Shown here: positions 1 to 7,834 of the stretch, in pieces
How the letters are laid out: every line of letters begins with the position of its first letter
Position numbering within the stretch: position 1 is the first letter of the stretch
Assembly: GCF_051131135.1 (NCBI RefSeq)
Contig: NZ_CP151274.1
Span: 310,001-374,000, forward strand
Direction: 5' to 3'
DNA length: 64,000 bases
Source of the DNA: Thermogladius sp023256015
GTDB taxonomy: Archaea > Thermoproteota > Thermoprotei_A > Sulfolobales > Desulfurococcaceae
The notes under the pieces: model-generated
Databases searched by the model: none
What the model was told of the DNA's origin: nothing
The model's input: the letters and a program-made list of their open reading frames with translations, nothing else
Position numbers and translations under genes: made by a program

Positions 1-535
1 TCGTTAGGTAGACTGAGTACTCTGTACCCTCGTGCCTAGCCGCTATCACTAGGGGTACTAGGAACGACAGGACGTAGGGGGGCTCGGCGGCTATCAGGAG
101 GGCCAGGTACCTCGCGACGCCTACGGAGGTGTACGGGTTGGGGTTGGAGAGCGCCAGGTACGCTATCGCGAACGGTACGAACGCTAGCAAGTAGAGCACT
201 ACCACCGCGTCGAAGGGCGCGTAGAGGGGCTTCAGCGCCAGCGGTGTGAGTAGTGCGACGCTCGAGAGAGCGCCTATCGCGAGGGAGATCACTACTAGAG
301 GTGGTATGTTGAGGCCGAAGACGTTGTAGACGTCCTCCTTAGCGAGCAGCTTTACCAAGTCGGCGAGGGGCTGCAGTAGCCCGAAGGGGCCTGAGTGTAT
401 AGGCCCCCTCCTATACTGGATCCTAGCAGACAGCTTCCTGTACAGCCACTGGGTGAATATGATCAGTAGGACTACGAAAACGAGCCCTGGGTAGACGAGC
501 GACTCGAATAGGAACCAGATCACCTGGTGAACCAT
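1..535 (-). CDS. NuoH/MbhM-type membrane subunit, C-terminus cut by window edge
   Basis: I read an uninterrupted frame from an ATG at 535 to the window edge (about 178 residues), starting MVHQVIWFLF. Several hydrophobic helices alternate with the motif GLLQPLADLVKLLAKE at about residues 51-66, typical of NuoH/complex I subunit 1 and of the MbhM/MbxM subunits of Mrp-linked oxidoreductases. This subunit anchors the peripheral redox arm to the membrane arm and helps couple electron flow to ion pumping. It overlaps the 3' end of the upstream gene by 16 bases and is the last subunit visible of the operon. Whether further subunits follow cannot be seen. Confidence 0.9.
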   Translation of the reverse strand, partial: MVHQVIWFLFESLVYPGLVFVVLLIIFTQWLYRKLSARIQYRRGPIHSGPFGLLQPLADLVKLLAKEDVYNVFGLNIPPLVVISLAIGALSSVALLTPLALKPLYAPFDAVVVLYLLAFVPFAIAYLALSNPNPYTSVGVARYLALLIAAEPPYVLSFLVPLVIAARHEGTEYSVYLT

Positions 536-879
536 ATCACGACACCCGCTATAAGCAGGGCTAGCATGAGTAGGTAGCCGACGAGGTACCAGTCCACGAC
601 TAGGCCTCTCGACGTCCTCTCGACGACCCTGAAGCCCCTCCTGAAAGCCCTTGAATAGATGTCCTTGACGAGTTCAACGAGGCTGGGGAACTCGGGCTTG
701 TCCACTATAAAGCCCGAGAAAACGATCTTCCTCTTTACCTCGTCCTCCTCGGCCTCCCTTCTACCGGCCACACGTTGGAAGAGCCAGTAGAAGACGAAGT
801 ACACCACAAGGCCCGTGAGAGCGGTGGCCGCCGCGACGACTGCTGTCAGGGTGTAGAGGTCTAGGAGCATGGCCGTCAC
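520..879 (-). CDS. Small two-helix membrane subunit, probably MbhI-like
   Basis: A 119-residue protein with one transmembrane helix near the N-terminus (about 8-33), a charged central stretch with an amphipathic segment (about 45-85) and a second helix at the C-terminus (about 95-117). In Mbh-type complexes a small subunit (MbhI) with a helix - lateral helix - helix arrangement links the antiporter and hydrogenase-like parts, and this layout fits. The assignment rests on topology and position, between the MrpE-like gene and the NuoH-like gene, not on a sequence motif. It starts immediately after the upstream stop codon, so it is translationally coupled. Confidence 0.55.
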   Translation of the reverse strand: MTAMLLDLYTLTAVVAAATALTGLVVYFVFYWLFQRVAGRREAEEDEVKRKIVFSGFIVDKPEFPSLVELVKDIYSRAFRRGFRVVERTSRGLVVDWYLVGYLLMLALLIAGVVIWFTR

Positions 880-1374
880 CTAATCGAATATCTTCTTAGC
901 CCACTCCTCGAACTCCGCCGAGACACCTCTCCTCGCCTCCTCGCCCTCGAACGCCTCGGCAAAGATCCAGTGTACGTAGAACTTCTTCCTCTTTTCGTCG
1001 ACGTCCACCACGACCGTACCCGGGGTATTGGTTATAGAGTTCGCGATCGTGACCACGGCTATCTCGCTGTTCACGTAGTAGGGCACCTCGACAATAGCCG
1101 GCTTCAGCCCCGGGTCTCTTGACAGTATCGCTTTAACTACCGAGTAGTGGGCGAGGTACTCTATGATCGTGAAGTACTTGAGAGCGTACTTAACGGCCTC
1201 GAAAAACCTCCTTACACTGAGCTTGCTCTCGTCTTTGACGAGGTCTACCCCTATCACCCTACTTAAGGCTAGTCCTATGCCGACCGCTATAAGGACCTCG
1301 ACGACGCTGAGGGTCCCAGTGTACACTAGGTATACGAGGGCTATAGAGAGTCCCACCACTAGGAGCCTCTTCAC
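880..1374 (-). CDS. MrpE/MbhA-type antiporter subunit
   Basis: A 164-residue protein with two or three N-terminal transmembrane segments (about 4-42), a stretch around residues 52-75 like the MnhE family, and a conserved block IANSITNTPGTVVVDVD (about 109-125). The SITNTPGT-like motif is the hallmark of MrpE/MnhE proteins. MrpE is a structural subunit of Na+/H+ antiporters and of the antiporter module of Mbh/Mbx complexes. The start overlaps the stop of the upstream mrpC-like gene by 4 bases. The family assignment is firm; the exact role inside the complex is inferred. Confidence 0.88.
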   Translation of the reverse strand: MKRLLVVGLSIALVYLVYTGTLSVVEVLIAVGIGLALSRVIGVDLVKDESKLSVRRFFEAVKYALKYFTIIEYLAHYSVVKAILSRDPGLKPAIVEVPYYVNSEIAVVTIANSITNTPGTVVVDVDEKRKKFYVHWIFAEAFEGEEARRGVSAEFEEWAKKIFD

Positions 1375-1775
1375 TCCTCTTCCACCTCCAGCTTGTTGAT
1401 CATCAACGTCTTGTAGTTCACGCCAATGTTGTACGCGACGAGGGAGAGGAAGATCAGCTCTGCTAGTCCTATGACTATAGCTGTGACGATGAGGACCTGA
1501 GGTATCGGGTCGACGCTTATAGACGAGAACTCTCTCAGCTGACCGCTCGAAGGGAAGGCGAAGTCCTCGAGTGAGCCTCCCGGGTAGACGGGTGGCGAGA
1601 TCGCCCTCAAGTAGTAGCCGAAGAGGACCGCCATGACGTTGGCGGCGTCGGTCAAGATCGTTAGCAGCACTAGTTTCTTAACGATGTGCGGCCTGACAAT
1701 GATCCCGTAGATCGCCACCCCTATCGTTACACCAACCGCGAAGACTATTAGGTAGAACAGGGCCTCCGCGATCAT
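1371..1775 (-). CDS. MrpC/MbhG-type antiporter subunit (NuoK-like)
   Basis: 134 residues with three transmembrane segments. The MrpC/NuoK signature DPIPQVLIVTAIVIG lies at about residues 88-102. MrpC/MbhG corresponds to NuoK of complex I and forms part of the ion path. The protein has a periplasmic-type insert between helices 2 and 3 (about 57-87) containing Pro/Gly and Ser residues, longer than in minimal NuoK. It overlaps both neighbours by 4 bases, which indicates tight translational coupling in the operon. Confidence 0.9.
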   Translation of the reverse strand: MIAEALFYLIVFAVGVTIGVAIYGIIVRPHIVKKLVLLTILTDAANVMAVLFGYYLRAISPPVYPGGSLEDFAFPSSGQLREFSSISVDPIPQVLIVTAIVIGLAELIFLSLVAYNIGVNYKTLMINKLEVEEE

Positions 1776-2569
1776 TCCCTACCACCTGTTACGGTGTCTA
1801 TGATGATTAGGGCTAGCGTGAAGCCGGTCGAGACAGCGGTAAACTCCAGGACGTTCAGTATCATGAGGGTACCGGAGAACAGGAAGATGCCGCCCCAGGG
1901 CAAAACCACGTAAGCCGGGTAGCCTATAGGGGAGAGCTGCGGCTTCGGCTGGTTCTGGAAGAGGAAAGCAGAGACTCCCGTGAGTAGGCCGACAACCAGA
2001 ACTATGGAGCCGACGACCGTGATCAGGAACACGGCTAGCGATCTCGCGAATACTAGTGCGTTTGCCCTGAACCCCTTCCCCTCCAGCATTCTCCGTCCAA
2101 ACACTAGTAGGTACAGGAAGGGGGCGACCGCGAAAATGGAGCCTCCCTGGAAGCCTCCGCCAGGGGTTAGATGCCCGTGAAGCGCGACAGACACAGAGAC
2201 GGCGACTATGACGGGGAAGAGTATCTTCGTGATCACCCTGGGTATCACCGTGGAGACGGAGCTTTTATCCTGCCCACTACCTAAACCGGCCAGGTAGAGC
2301 ACCCCTATGATCGCTATGAACAGGACCGAGGTCTCGAAGTAGGTGTCGTACCCCCTCTGGTCCCATATAACGCTGGTCACTACCTCCGGGCTCCTGCTAG
2401 TGAACGGCGAGCTGGGGTCTGGCACGGCTCTCAAGTAAAGGTTTGCCAGCGGGATGTTGCCGTATGTCAAAGAGACCACGTCAGCCCTCACCAGGTAGTA
2501 GGTCAGTAGAACCCCTAGGAGTATGGAAAGGACCAGCCCTACCTCCTCTAGCGCACCCCTACTCCTCAT
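1772..2569 (-). CDS. MrpB-type subunit, MbhE and MbhF domains in one protein
   Basis: A roughly 265-residue membrane protein. The N-terminal third (two helices with an external segment containing WDQRGYDTYFE) resembles MbhE/the C-terminal part of MrpA. The C-terminal part carries the MnhB/MrpB signature HLTPGGGFQGG. In Thermococcales these are the separate subunits MbhE and MbhF; here one polypeptide covers both. I chose the ATG at 2569 because a GGGGGTGA ribosome site lies 6 bases upstream; an in-frame GTG at 2578 is the alternative. It overlaps the mbhD-like gene upstream by 11 bases and the mrpC-like gene downstream by 4. Confidence 0.85.
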   Translation of the reverse strand: MRSRGALEEVGLVLSILLGVLLTYYLVRADVVSLTYGNIPLANLYLRAVPDPSSPFTSRSPEVVTSVIWDQRGYDTYFETSVLFIAIIGVLYLAGLGSGQDKSSVSTVIPRVITKILFPVIVAVSVSVALHGHLTPGGGFQGGSIFAVAPFLYLLVFGRRMLEGKGFRANALVFARSLAVFLITVVGSIVLVVGLLTGVSAFLFQNQPKPQLSPIGYPAYVVLPWGGIFLFSGTLMILNVLEFTAVSTGFTLALIIIDTVTGGRE

Positions 2570-2813
2570 ACCTCTCACCCCCTCTCAGGGCGTACAAGAG
2601 GATCGCCGAGTTGAGGCCTAGGCCTACGGCTATATACGCGATGAGCAGGTCGGGGGCCAGGAAGCTGGCGAGTATAATGGAGTAGAAAAGCGACTCGACA
2701 CCCGAGATGATTATGGTCTTCAAGACGTCTCTCTCGTAGACTATTTTTATCGTGGCGATCAAAGCCATTACCGCGCTGAACGCGCTGAGTAGAAGGATGA
2801 TGACGGGGGTCAT
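2559..2813 (-). CDS. MbhD-type small membrane subunit
   Basis: 84 residues and three predicted transmembrane helices, with the conserved segment LIAYIAVGLGLNSAILLYAL. This matches the small MbhD/MrpB N-terminal (DUF4040) family that precedes MbhE in Mrp-type complexes. It presumably forms part of the proton or sodium translocation module. Start and stop overlap both neighbouring genes (4 and about 11 bases), as expected for an operon subunit. Confidence 0.82.
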   Translation of the reverse strand: MTPVIILLLSAFSAVMALIATIKIVYERDVLKTIIISGVESLFYSIILASFLAPDLLIAYIAVGLGLNSAILLYALRGGERYEE

Positions 2814-3175
2814 TCGAGGCCGGCCTCCTTTAGTTTGTCTTTAATTAGGGGTCGGGGTGCGGCCTCGCCGGACCTGTAGGCAGCTCTGGCGAGGATGTGC
2901 GAGCCTGTAGGGGAGGCGAAGACCACGAGAGCCGCCGAGACGATCGCGACGCCGAATATGTAGTACTTCAAGTAGCCGGGTACGTCGAGTGAGAGCGTTA
3001 GTAGTGCTAGGCCGACCAGTCCGTAGACCCCGCCGCCTATGGACCCCACCGTGGCTGGGTGTAGTCTAAGAAAGAAGTTCCTGAACCGTAGGAAGCCGAC
3101 CGCACCGATCAGGGAGAGTACCGCGCTTAAGACCATCAGGGAGGAGCCTAGTACGAACAGCAGCACGTCTATCAC
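2810..3175 (-). CDS. MrpG/MbhC-type antiporter subunit
   Basis: About 121 residues with three transmembrane helices and the MrpG signature block GAVGFLRFRNFFLRLHPATVG. I chose the GTG at 3175, which overlaps the TGA stop of the upstream mrpF-like gene and follows a GGAGGTGAGG ribosome site. A longer reading from 3232 would overlap the neighbour by 61 bases and add a charged, non-family N-terminus. The C-terminus ends in a charged tail (DKLKEAGLE). MrpG is a small structural subunit of the antiporter module. Confidence 0.87.
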   Translation of the reverse strand: MIDVLLFVLGSSLMVLSAVLSLIGAVGFLRFRNFFLRLHPATVGSIGGGVYGLVGLALLTLSLDVPGYLKYYIFGVAIVSAALVVFASPTGSHILARAAYRSGEAAPRPLIKDKLKEAGLE

Positions 3176-3453
3176 TTCTTCCTCACCTCCAACAGGTACT
3201 TCGCGACCACGAAGTCGAGTAGCAGAATCCACGAGGCCAGGGGGATCGCACCGATCGCGAGCATTGGAGACTCGTAGTACAAGGCTATCAAGAGGTAGAT
3301 GATGATAAGGTCTACTGTCATGACGTCTAGTGCTAGCACCATGTCTGGGACCGTCGGCCCCCTCAGTACGACTATGCTGTAGATGGAGTAGGCGAGGCCG
3401 TAGACCCCCAGTACGACCGGCAACACGTAGTTCAGTAGAGACGGGTCAACCAC
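3172..3453 (-). CDS. MrpF/MbhB-type antiporter subunit
   Basis: 93 residues with three transmembrane helices and the MrpF core LRGPTVPDMVLALDVMTVD, containing the conserved RGPT..D..LALD pattern. MrpF is a small membrane subunit of Mrp antiporters and Mbh/Mbx complexes. The start overlaps the 3' end of the NuoI-like gene by 8 bases, and the downstream mrpG-like start lies inside its own stop codon. Confidence is high for the family. Confidence 0.9.
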   Translation of the reverse strand: MVDPSLLNYVLPVVLGVYGLAYSIYSIVVLRGPTVPDMVLALDVMTVDLIIIYLLIALYYESPMLAIGAIPLASWILLLDFVVAKYLLEVRKK

Positions 3454-3895
3454 TGGCCTTCACCTCCTTGGTCACGTAGAGGTCCCTCTTCACCGTCACG
3501 AGCGTGTAGTCCCCTCTGGAGAGCTCGACCGGGCTCTTGAGCGTCGTGGACTTGTCCCTAGTGTAGAGCTCGAAGCCGGTCACGCTCGTCATGTAGAGGG
3601 CGTCAAACGGGCAGTACTCGACGCAGAGGGCGCAGAAAGTGCACTTGTGGAGGTCTATCCTGGGGAACCTCCTCCTGGGGTTCTGGGGGTACTGGCCGGG
3701 GACCTCGACCATGTCGATCGCGTTCGCTGGGCAGACCAGCTGGCACATCGAGCACCCCGTGCACTTCGACATGTCGAGTATGTGAGCACCTCTCATTCTG
3801 TCCGTCTTGAAGGGCCCCGTCTCGGCTGGGACTAGTCTCGTGTAGGGCCTCCTGAAGAGGTACTTGACCGCCTCGGCTATTGTGGAGAGTACCAT
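3446..3895 (-). CDS. NuoI/MbxN-type ferredoxin subunit with two [4Fe-4S] sites
   Basis: A 149-residue hydrophilic protein with two ferredoxin motifs, CTGCSMCQLVCP (about residues 44-55) and CTFCALCVEYCP (about 85-96). Each should bind one [4Fe-4S] cluster. In Mbh/Mbx complexes this subunit relays electrons from reduced ferredoxin to the proximal cluster in the NuoB-like subunit. It follows the NuoD-like gene after a 4-base gap and overlaps the mrpF-like gene. Note the order here: the redox genes sit ahead of most antiporter genes. Confidence 0.92.
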   Translation of the reverse strand: MVLSTIAEAVKYLFRRPYTRLVPAETGPFKTDRMRGAHILDMSKCTGCSMCQLVCPANAIDMVEVPGQYPQNPRRRFPRIDLHKCTFCALCVEYCPFDALYMTSVTGFELYTRDKSTTLKSPVELSRGDYTLVTVKRDLYVTKEVKASG

Positions 3896-3899
3896 GGTA

Positions 3900-4997
3900 T
3901 CACCTGTCTATATCGGGCGCGCACGGATCTAGGGAGGCGAGTACCACCGGGAAGTCTGCTATTGTCACCTCCTCGTTCTTTATGATGTAGTCCAACACCG
4001 TCGTGAGCAGTGGCATCGAGGGGCTCTTGAACCTCACCCTGTACGGCGACCTCCCGCCAACGCTCGTGACGTGAACGGTGTACTCGCCCCTCGCCGACTC
4101 GACTCTCGCATACCCTCTCCCAGGAGGTGCTGTAAGGGGTATTTTTACCCTGTATGGGCCGCCTGGTCTCACTTCCATGGTCGCCTGCCTTATGATCTTA
4201 AGGCTCTCATGGACTTCCCTGAACCTCACGAGGGCCCTGTCGTACGCGTCACCGACCTCTCCAACCGGTACCTCGAAGTTGACGCTGTCGTAGCGCTCGT
4301 ATGGTGCGAGCTTCCTCACGTCGTAGGCTAGCCCGCCCCCTCTTACGACCGGGCCTGTGGCGCCGAGCCTGAGGGCCGTCTCGCCCTTGATCACGCCGAC
4401 CCCTCTCGTCCTCCTCTTGAAGACCCTGTTCCCCAGCGCCGCCTTCTCCACGTCCTTGACGAGGTCCTCGACGCGGTAGGTCAGGTCAAGTGTTCTACTC
4501 TGAAAGTCCTGCGGCACGTCGCTCCTGATACCGCCGGGGACGCTGAAGTTGTGGTATATCCTGTGACCGGTGACCCAGGCAAACCACTTCAGTATCTCTT
4601 CCCTAGCTGCGAGGGCCCAGTAAGCCGGTGTCCTTAAGCCGACAGAGCCTAGCATGAAGTGGGTCCAGAACATGTGAGACGCTATCCTAGAGAACTCGGC
4701 CTGTATCATTCTGAAGTACTTGGCCTTAGGGGGCGGGTCCACCTTGAACACCATGTCAAGCGCCTCTGCGTAGGCGACCTCGAACGGGTCGGGGTCCTCG
4801 ACGCAGAACCTGTAGGACAGGACGTAGCTGTTCTCCCACTTCCTGTTCTCCATCATCTTCTCGAAGCCGCGATGGAGGAAGCCGGGTATTAGCTCGGCCC
4901 GTACTACCCTCTCCCCCTCCATTTCTAGCCTGAACCCTACGTTCCCCGGCGCTCCCGGGTGCTGCGGCCCGAAGTACAGCATGTAGCTACCTGCCAT
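3900..4997 (-). CDS. NuoD/NiFe-hydrogenase large-subunit homologue with CxxD in place of both CxxC motifs (Mbx/Mbs-like)
   Basis: 365 residues beginning with the conserved N-terminal block YFGPQHPGAPGNVGFRLE and LHRGFEKMMENRKWE. Functional hydrogenases and MbhL carry CxxC near the N-terminus and CxxC near the C-terminus to hold NiFe. Here these are CVED (Cys65, Asp68) and DPCAPD (Cys359, Asp362), so the second Cys of each pair is Asp. From family knowledge, the Mbx/Mbs catalytic subunit of Thermococcales has likewise lost hydrogenase cysteines and the complex acts in sulfane-sulfur/polysulfide reduction. I infer that type here. It overlaps the NuoBC fusion gene upstream by about 11 bases. Complex I NuoD is excluded by the retained Cys residues and the gene context. 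Confidence 0.88.
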   Translation of the reverse strand: MAGSYMLYFGPQHPGAPGNVGFRLEMEGERVVRAELIPGFLHRGFEKMMENRKWENSYVLSYRFCVEDPDPFEVAYAEALDMVFKVDPPPKAKYFRMIQAEFSRIASHMFWTHFMLGSVGLRTPAYWALAAREEILKWFAWVTGHRIYHNFSVPGGIRSDVPQDFQSRTLDLTYRVEDLVKDVEKAALGNRVFKRRTRGVGVIKGETALRLGATGPVVRGGGLAYDVRKLAPYERYDSVNFEVPVGEVGDAYDRALVRFREVHESLKIIRQATMEVRPGGPYRVKIPLTAPPGRGYARVESARGEYTVHVTSVGGRSPYRVRFKSPSMPLLTTVLDYIIKNEEVTIADFPVVLASLDPCAPDIDR

Positions 4998-5985
4998 ACT
5001 TGTCGCCCCCGTAGAACGTTTTGACGATGTAGGTAGCTGTGTCCACGTCCTTCCTCAGAGGAGGGGGGCCCTCCCAGTTGCCGTCGAGTATCCACTTCCT
5101 AAGCTCCGGGTGGCCCTTGAAAACAACCCCCATCATCTCGTAGACTTCTCTCTCGATGAACAGGGCGTTAGGGTAGAGGTCGTGAACGCTTTCAATCTCA
5201 GGCTCGGACCTCGGCACGAAGGTCTCCAAAGCAATTTGGGACGAGTCGTCCTTGTTTTCTACGAAGTAGTACAGCTCTATGACGCCGTTCTTGGGGTAGT
5301 CGACTGCGTCGATGTTGGAGAGTAGTACGAAGCCCTTCTCCTTGAGCTCCGATAGGGCTGTCTTCAGCCTCTCTCTTCTCACGCTGGTCACGCAGAGCTT
5401 AGCCCTCTCGTACATCTCCTCGCACTCGGGGTAGGTCTCCTTGAATGCGTAGTTGAACGGGGGCTGGGGCTTGGCAAAGTACTCCTCCCGCCACTTCCTC
5501 TCGCCCTCCTCGACCCTCGCGATAAACTCCTCGGCGTCCTTTAGCTTGTCTCCCTTCAAGCCCTCGTAGATCTGCCTCCTGAGGTCTGTGATCAGGGCCG
5601 TCCAGTCGTCCGGCATTGGCATGCAACCGGGGACCCAGCCGGAGACCGTGAAGAAGTCGTCCAGCCTCTTGTAAGTCGCGTACGAGTCCCAGTAGAGGCC
5701 TCCAGTGGCGGTACAGTTGCAACCGGCCACCACGAACTTCGGGTTCGGGGTCTGCCTGAAGAGGTTTATCATCAGCTTCACTGTCTTCCTCGTCAAGTAG
5801 CCCATTCCAGCTACGAAGTCTGCCTGCCTAGGCGACGGGACAGGCATGTAGCCGTAGCGCTCCCAGTCCAACGGAGACGTCACTAGGGGCGGGAACTCCA
5901 CTGCCCCGCAGGCAGCGCAGTAGTGTATCATCCAGGGGCTCCTCGACCTAGCCCAGTCTACGAGCCTCTTAAGCAAGCTAGCCAT
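4987..5985 (-). CDS. Fused NuoB-NuoC (MbxJ-MbxK) electron-transfer subunit
   Basis: 332 residues. The N-terminal half is NuoB-like: CAACGAVE (Cys23, Cys26), GCNC (about 88-91) and PGC (Cys121) can ligate the proximal [4Fe-4S] cluster. The C-terminal half is NuoC-like, with EREVYEMMGVVFKGHPELRK near residues 278-297. These are separate MbhJ and MbhK subunits in Thermococcales, so this is a gene fusion. I chose the ATG at 5985, 8 bases inside the end of the MrpD-like gene, because an AGGTGGTG site precedes it. The longer frame from 6027 adds an Arg/Trp-rich leader unlike the family. Confidence 0.88.
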   Translation of the reverse strand: MASLLKRLVDWARSRSPWMIHYCAACGAVEFPPLVTSPLDWERYGYMPVPSPRQADFVAGMGYLTRKTVKLMINLFRQTPNPKFVVAGCNCTATGGLYWDSYATYKRLDDFFTVSGWVPGCMPMPDDWTALITDLRRQIYEGLKGDKLKDAEEFIARVEEGERKWREEYFAKPQPPFNYAFKETYPECEEMYERAKLCVTSVRRERLKTALSELKEKGFVLLSNIDAVDYPKNGVIELYYFVENKDDSSQIALETFVPRSEPEIESVHDLYPNALFIEREVYEMMGVVFKGHPELRKWILDGNWEGPPPLRKDVDTATYIVKTFYGGDKYGR

Positions 5986-7507
5986 AGGAGTACACCACCT
6001 CCGTTGTCTTCTCCAAGGCCGACCCAATGTATGAGAGCCTGTTCAGCATGGATTCGACAGAGGAGGAGACGGCGGCTTGTACCTGGTTGTAGAGAATTCC
6101 GAGAAGCAAACTGGCCAGGGCGAAGTAGAGCACGAGGGCCATCAAGTACCTCGGCGGTTTTTCTGCTGCCTCTCTAGTTTCCGTTGTCACGAGGGGCGGT
6201 AGTACCTTCATGAACCCTATTAAAGCCATTACGGAGCCCACGGGTAGGCTGACCAGGGTTATGAGCGCCGGCACGCTGTTCGACCCGAGGGACTCTAGTG
6301 CTACCTGGTATAGCTGCAACTTGGCCATGAACAGCGCTGTGGGCGGCACGCCGACGATGTTGAGCACCCCGATCATGAAAGAGGCCGCTAAGGGCCAGCT
6401 CTTCCTCAAAACGCCGACTCGCAACCTCGTCGCGTAGCCGCCGACTAGGAAGATGATGGGCTTGACGAAGGCGTGTGCTATTGCGTACGCCATTAAGACC
6501 GGTAACCCTCTCGCACCCATTGACAGGGCTAAGGCCATGAAGCCCGAGTCCAGTATCACGGTGTAGCCTGCCACCCTCAACAGGTCCCTCGACGCCAGTA
6601 GCCCTGCACCGGCGACCCCTACAGTGAGCCCTCCGAGAATTGCCAGCATCAACTGGATGTAAGGCGGGATGCCGGAGTATATCGTGTAGTAGACCCGGGC
6701 TATAACGTAGAAGGCCACGCCCTCAGCCAGGCCGCTCAAGAGGGAGGACACCACGGGCGGCGCGTGAGTGTAGGCCTCGGGCAGCCAGAAGTGGAGGGGG
6801 GAGATCGCGGACTCGGCCAGCATCGACCACGTGATTATGAAGAGGGGCAATAGTATGGCGAGCTGCACCTGACTAGTCCTTCCCGCGGGCGGGGCGGTCC
6901 CTGAGACCATGGCCGCGACGTGGCCTATGTTCAGGGAGCCTGAGACGTAGTAGATTAGTACTGCCGCGAAAAAGAACAGCGTGCCAGCGACCATGCCGAC
7001 TATGGCGTACGTGATCGTTGCCCTGTAAGCACCTCTCGTCTTGGACGCGGATATAAGGACGAAGGCAGATATGGTGAAAACCTCTAGCATAACGAACATG
7101 TTGAACACGTCCCCCGTGTAGACGACCCCTAGTAGGCCGGCCTCCAGGCCGAGTAGAGCAGAGTAGAAGTACTCGTTGTCCTCCACAAAGACGGGGGAGA
7201 CAGGGGTCAGCACGGCGAACAGCGACGCTATCAGTAGACCAAACAGGGCCGAGAAGCCGTCGACAACGTAGGCTATGCCGACGGGGATCGGGAAGCCGCC
7301 TATAGTGTACACGAGGACGCTGCTGGAAGCGGCCCTGTAGACCTCTAGAGAGCCGTAGAAAGCCGCGAGAGTGGCTATTAGAGCCAGGTCCCTCGATACC
7401 GACCTCTTAACACCCAAAGCTCTCAGTAACGGGAGGAGAAATGCGAAGCCGATCAAAGCGTACGGTATGAGAGGCGGGTACAAATCGACGCCCAGCAATT
7501 TAAACAC
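5978..7507 (-). CDS. MrpD/MbhH-type antiporter subunit (NuoL/M/N family)
   Basis: 509 residues with about 14 transmembrane helices and the family block FNMFVMLEVFTISAFVLISA, plus HFWLPEAYTHAPPVVSSLLSG (conserved ion-path residues). It is the large ion-translocating subunit. It is the first gene of the operon: a GTG at 7507 follows a TATA box (7545-7550) with a leader of only about a dozen bases. Thermococcal mbx operons have two such subunits; only one is visible here and a second could lie beyond the left edge. Confidence 0.92.
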   Translation of the reverse strand: MFKLLGVDLYPPLIPYALIGFAFLLPLLRALGVKRSVSRDLALIATLAAFYGSLEVYRAASSSVLVYTIGGFPIPVGIAYVVDGFSALFGLLIASLFAVLTPVSPVFVEDNEYFYSALLGLEAGLLGVVYTGDVFNMFVMLEVFTISAFVLISASKTRGAYRATITYAIVGMVAGTLFFFAAVLIYYVSGSLNIGHVAAMVSGTAPPAGRTSQVQLAILLPLFIITWSMLAESAISPLHFWLPEAYTHAPPVVSSLLSGLAEGVAFYVIARVYYTIYSGIPPYIQLMLAILGGLTVGVAGAGLLASRDLLRVAGYTVILDSGFMALALSMGARGLPVLMAYAIAHAFVKPIIFLVGGYATRLRVGVLRKSWPLAASFMIGVLNIVGVPPTALFMAKLQLYQVALESLGSNSVPALITLVSLPVGSVMALIGFMKVLPPLVTTETREAAEKPPRYLMALVLYFALASLLLGILYNQVQAAVSSSVESMLNRLSYIGSALEKTTEVVYSYG

Positions 7508-7544
7508 CGTTTGTAAGTCCTACCGTATACTAGCTCGTCCAAAG

Positions 7545-7550
7545 TTTAAA
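7545..7550 (-). promoter_or_regulatory. TATA box of the Mrp-oxidoreductase operon
   Basis: Reading the minus strand, AAAATTTTAAACTTTGG lies here in an AT-rich patch within GC-rich DNA. The predicted transcription start, about 26 bases downstream (near 7520), is just ahead of the GTG at 7507, so the transcript has a very short leader. No other promoter-like AT patch is seen inside the operon, where genes overlap. Confidence 0.6.
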
Positions 7551-7560
7551 ATTTTGGTTT

Positions 7561-7834
7561 AATTAACCGTATAAAAGACGTGTTACGCAGATATTTACAA
7601 CTCCTTATAAGAGAACCAGGAACGTACGGTCTCTCTCGAAGCCGTAGAACCTCACCCTAAACCAGGTGAGTACCTCCATCTGACCCGCACTATTGCGACC
7701 CCAGGTCTCCGCGGGAAAGAACGACCGATCTCCCGGTCTCGGTGTTGAGGGTGTCCGTGATCGCGTCCTGGCGTGCTCCGCTAGCTTAGCTAAGGGGTTT
7801 GCTGTTGAGCTCCCGTGACAAAAAGCGTTCTGAG
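7561..7834. other. Gene-free stretch with hairpins between the operon promoter and tRNA-Gly
   Basis: About 270 bases with no convincing gene. It holds a perfect 6-base-pair hairpin (CTCACC at 7651-7656 with GGTGAG at 7665-7670), a second small hairpin (GACCG...CGGTC near 7720-7740) and a TTATAAG TATA-like patch at about 7605. The minus strand has a long open frame but no start codon until an ATG about 24 codons from the stop. It could be spacer, an unrecognised small RNA, or decayed coding sequence. Confidence 0.3.
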
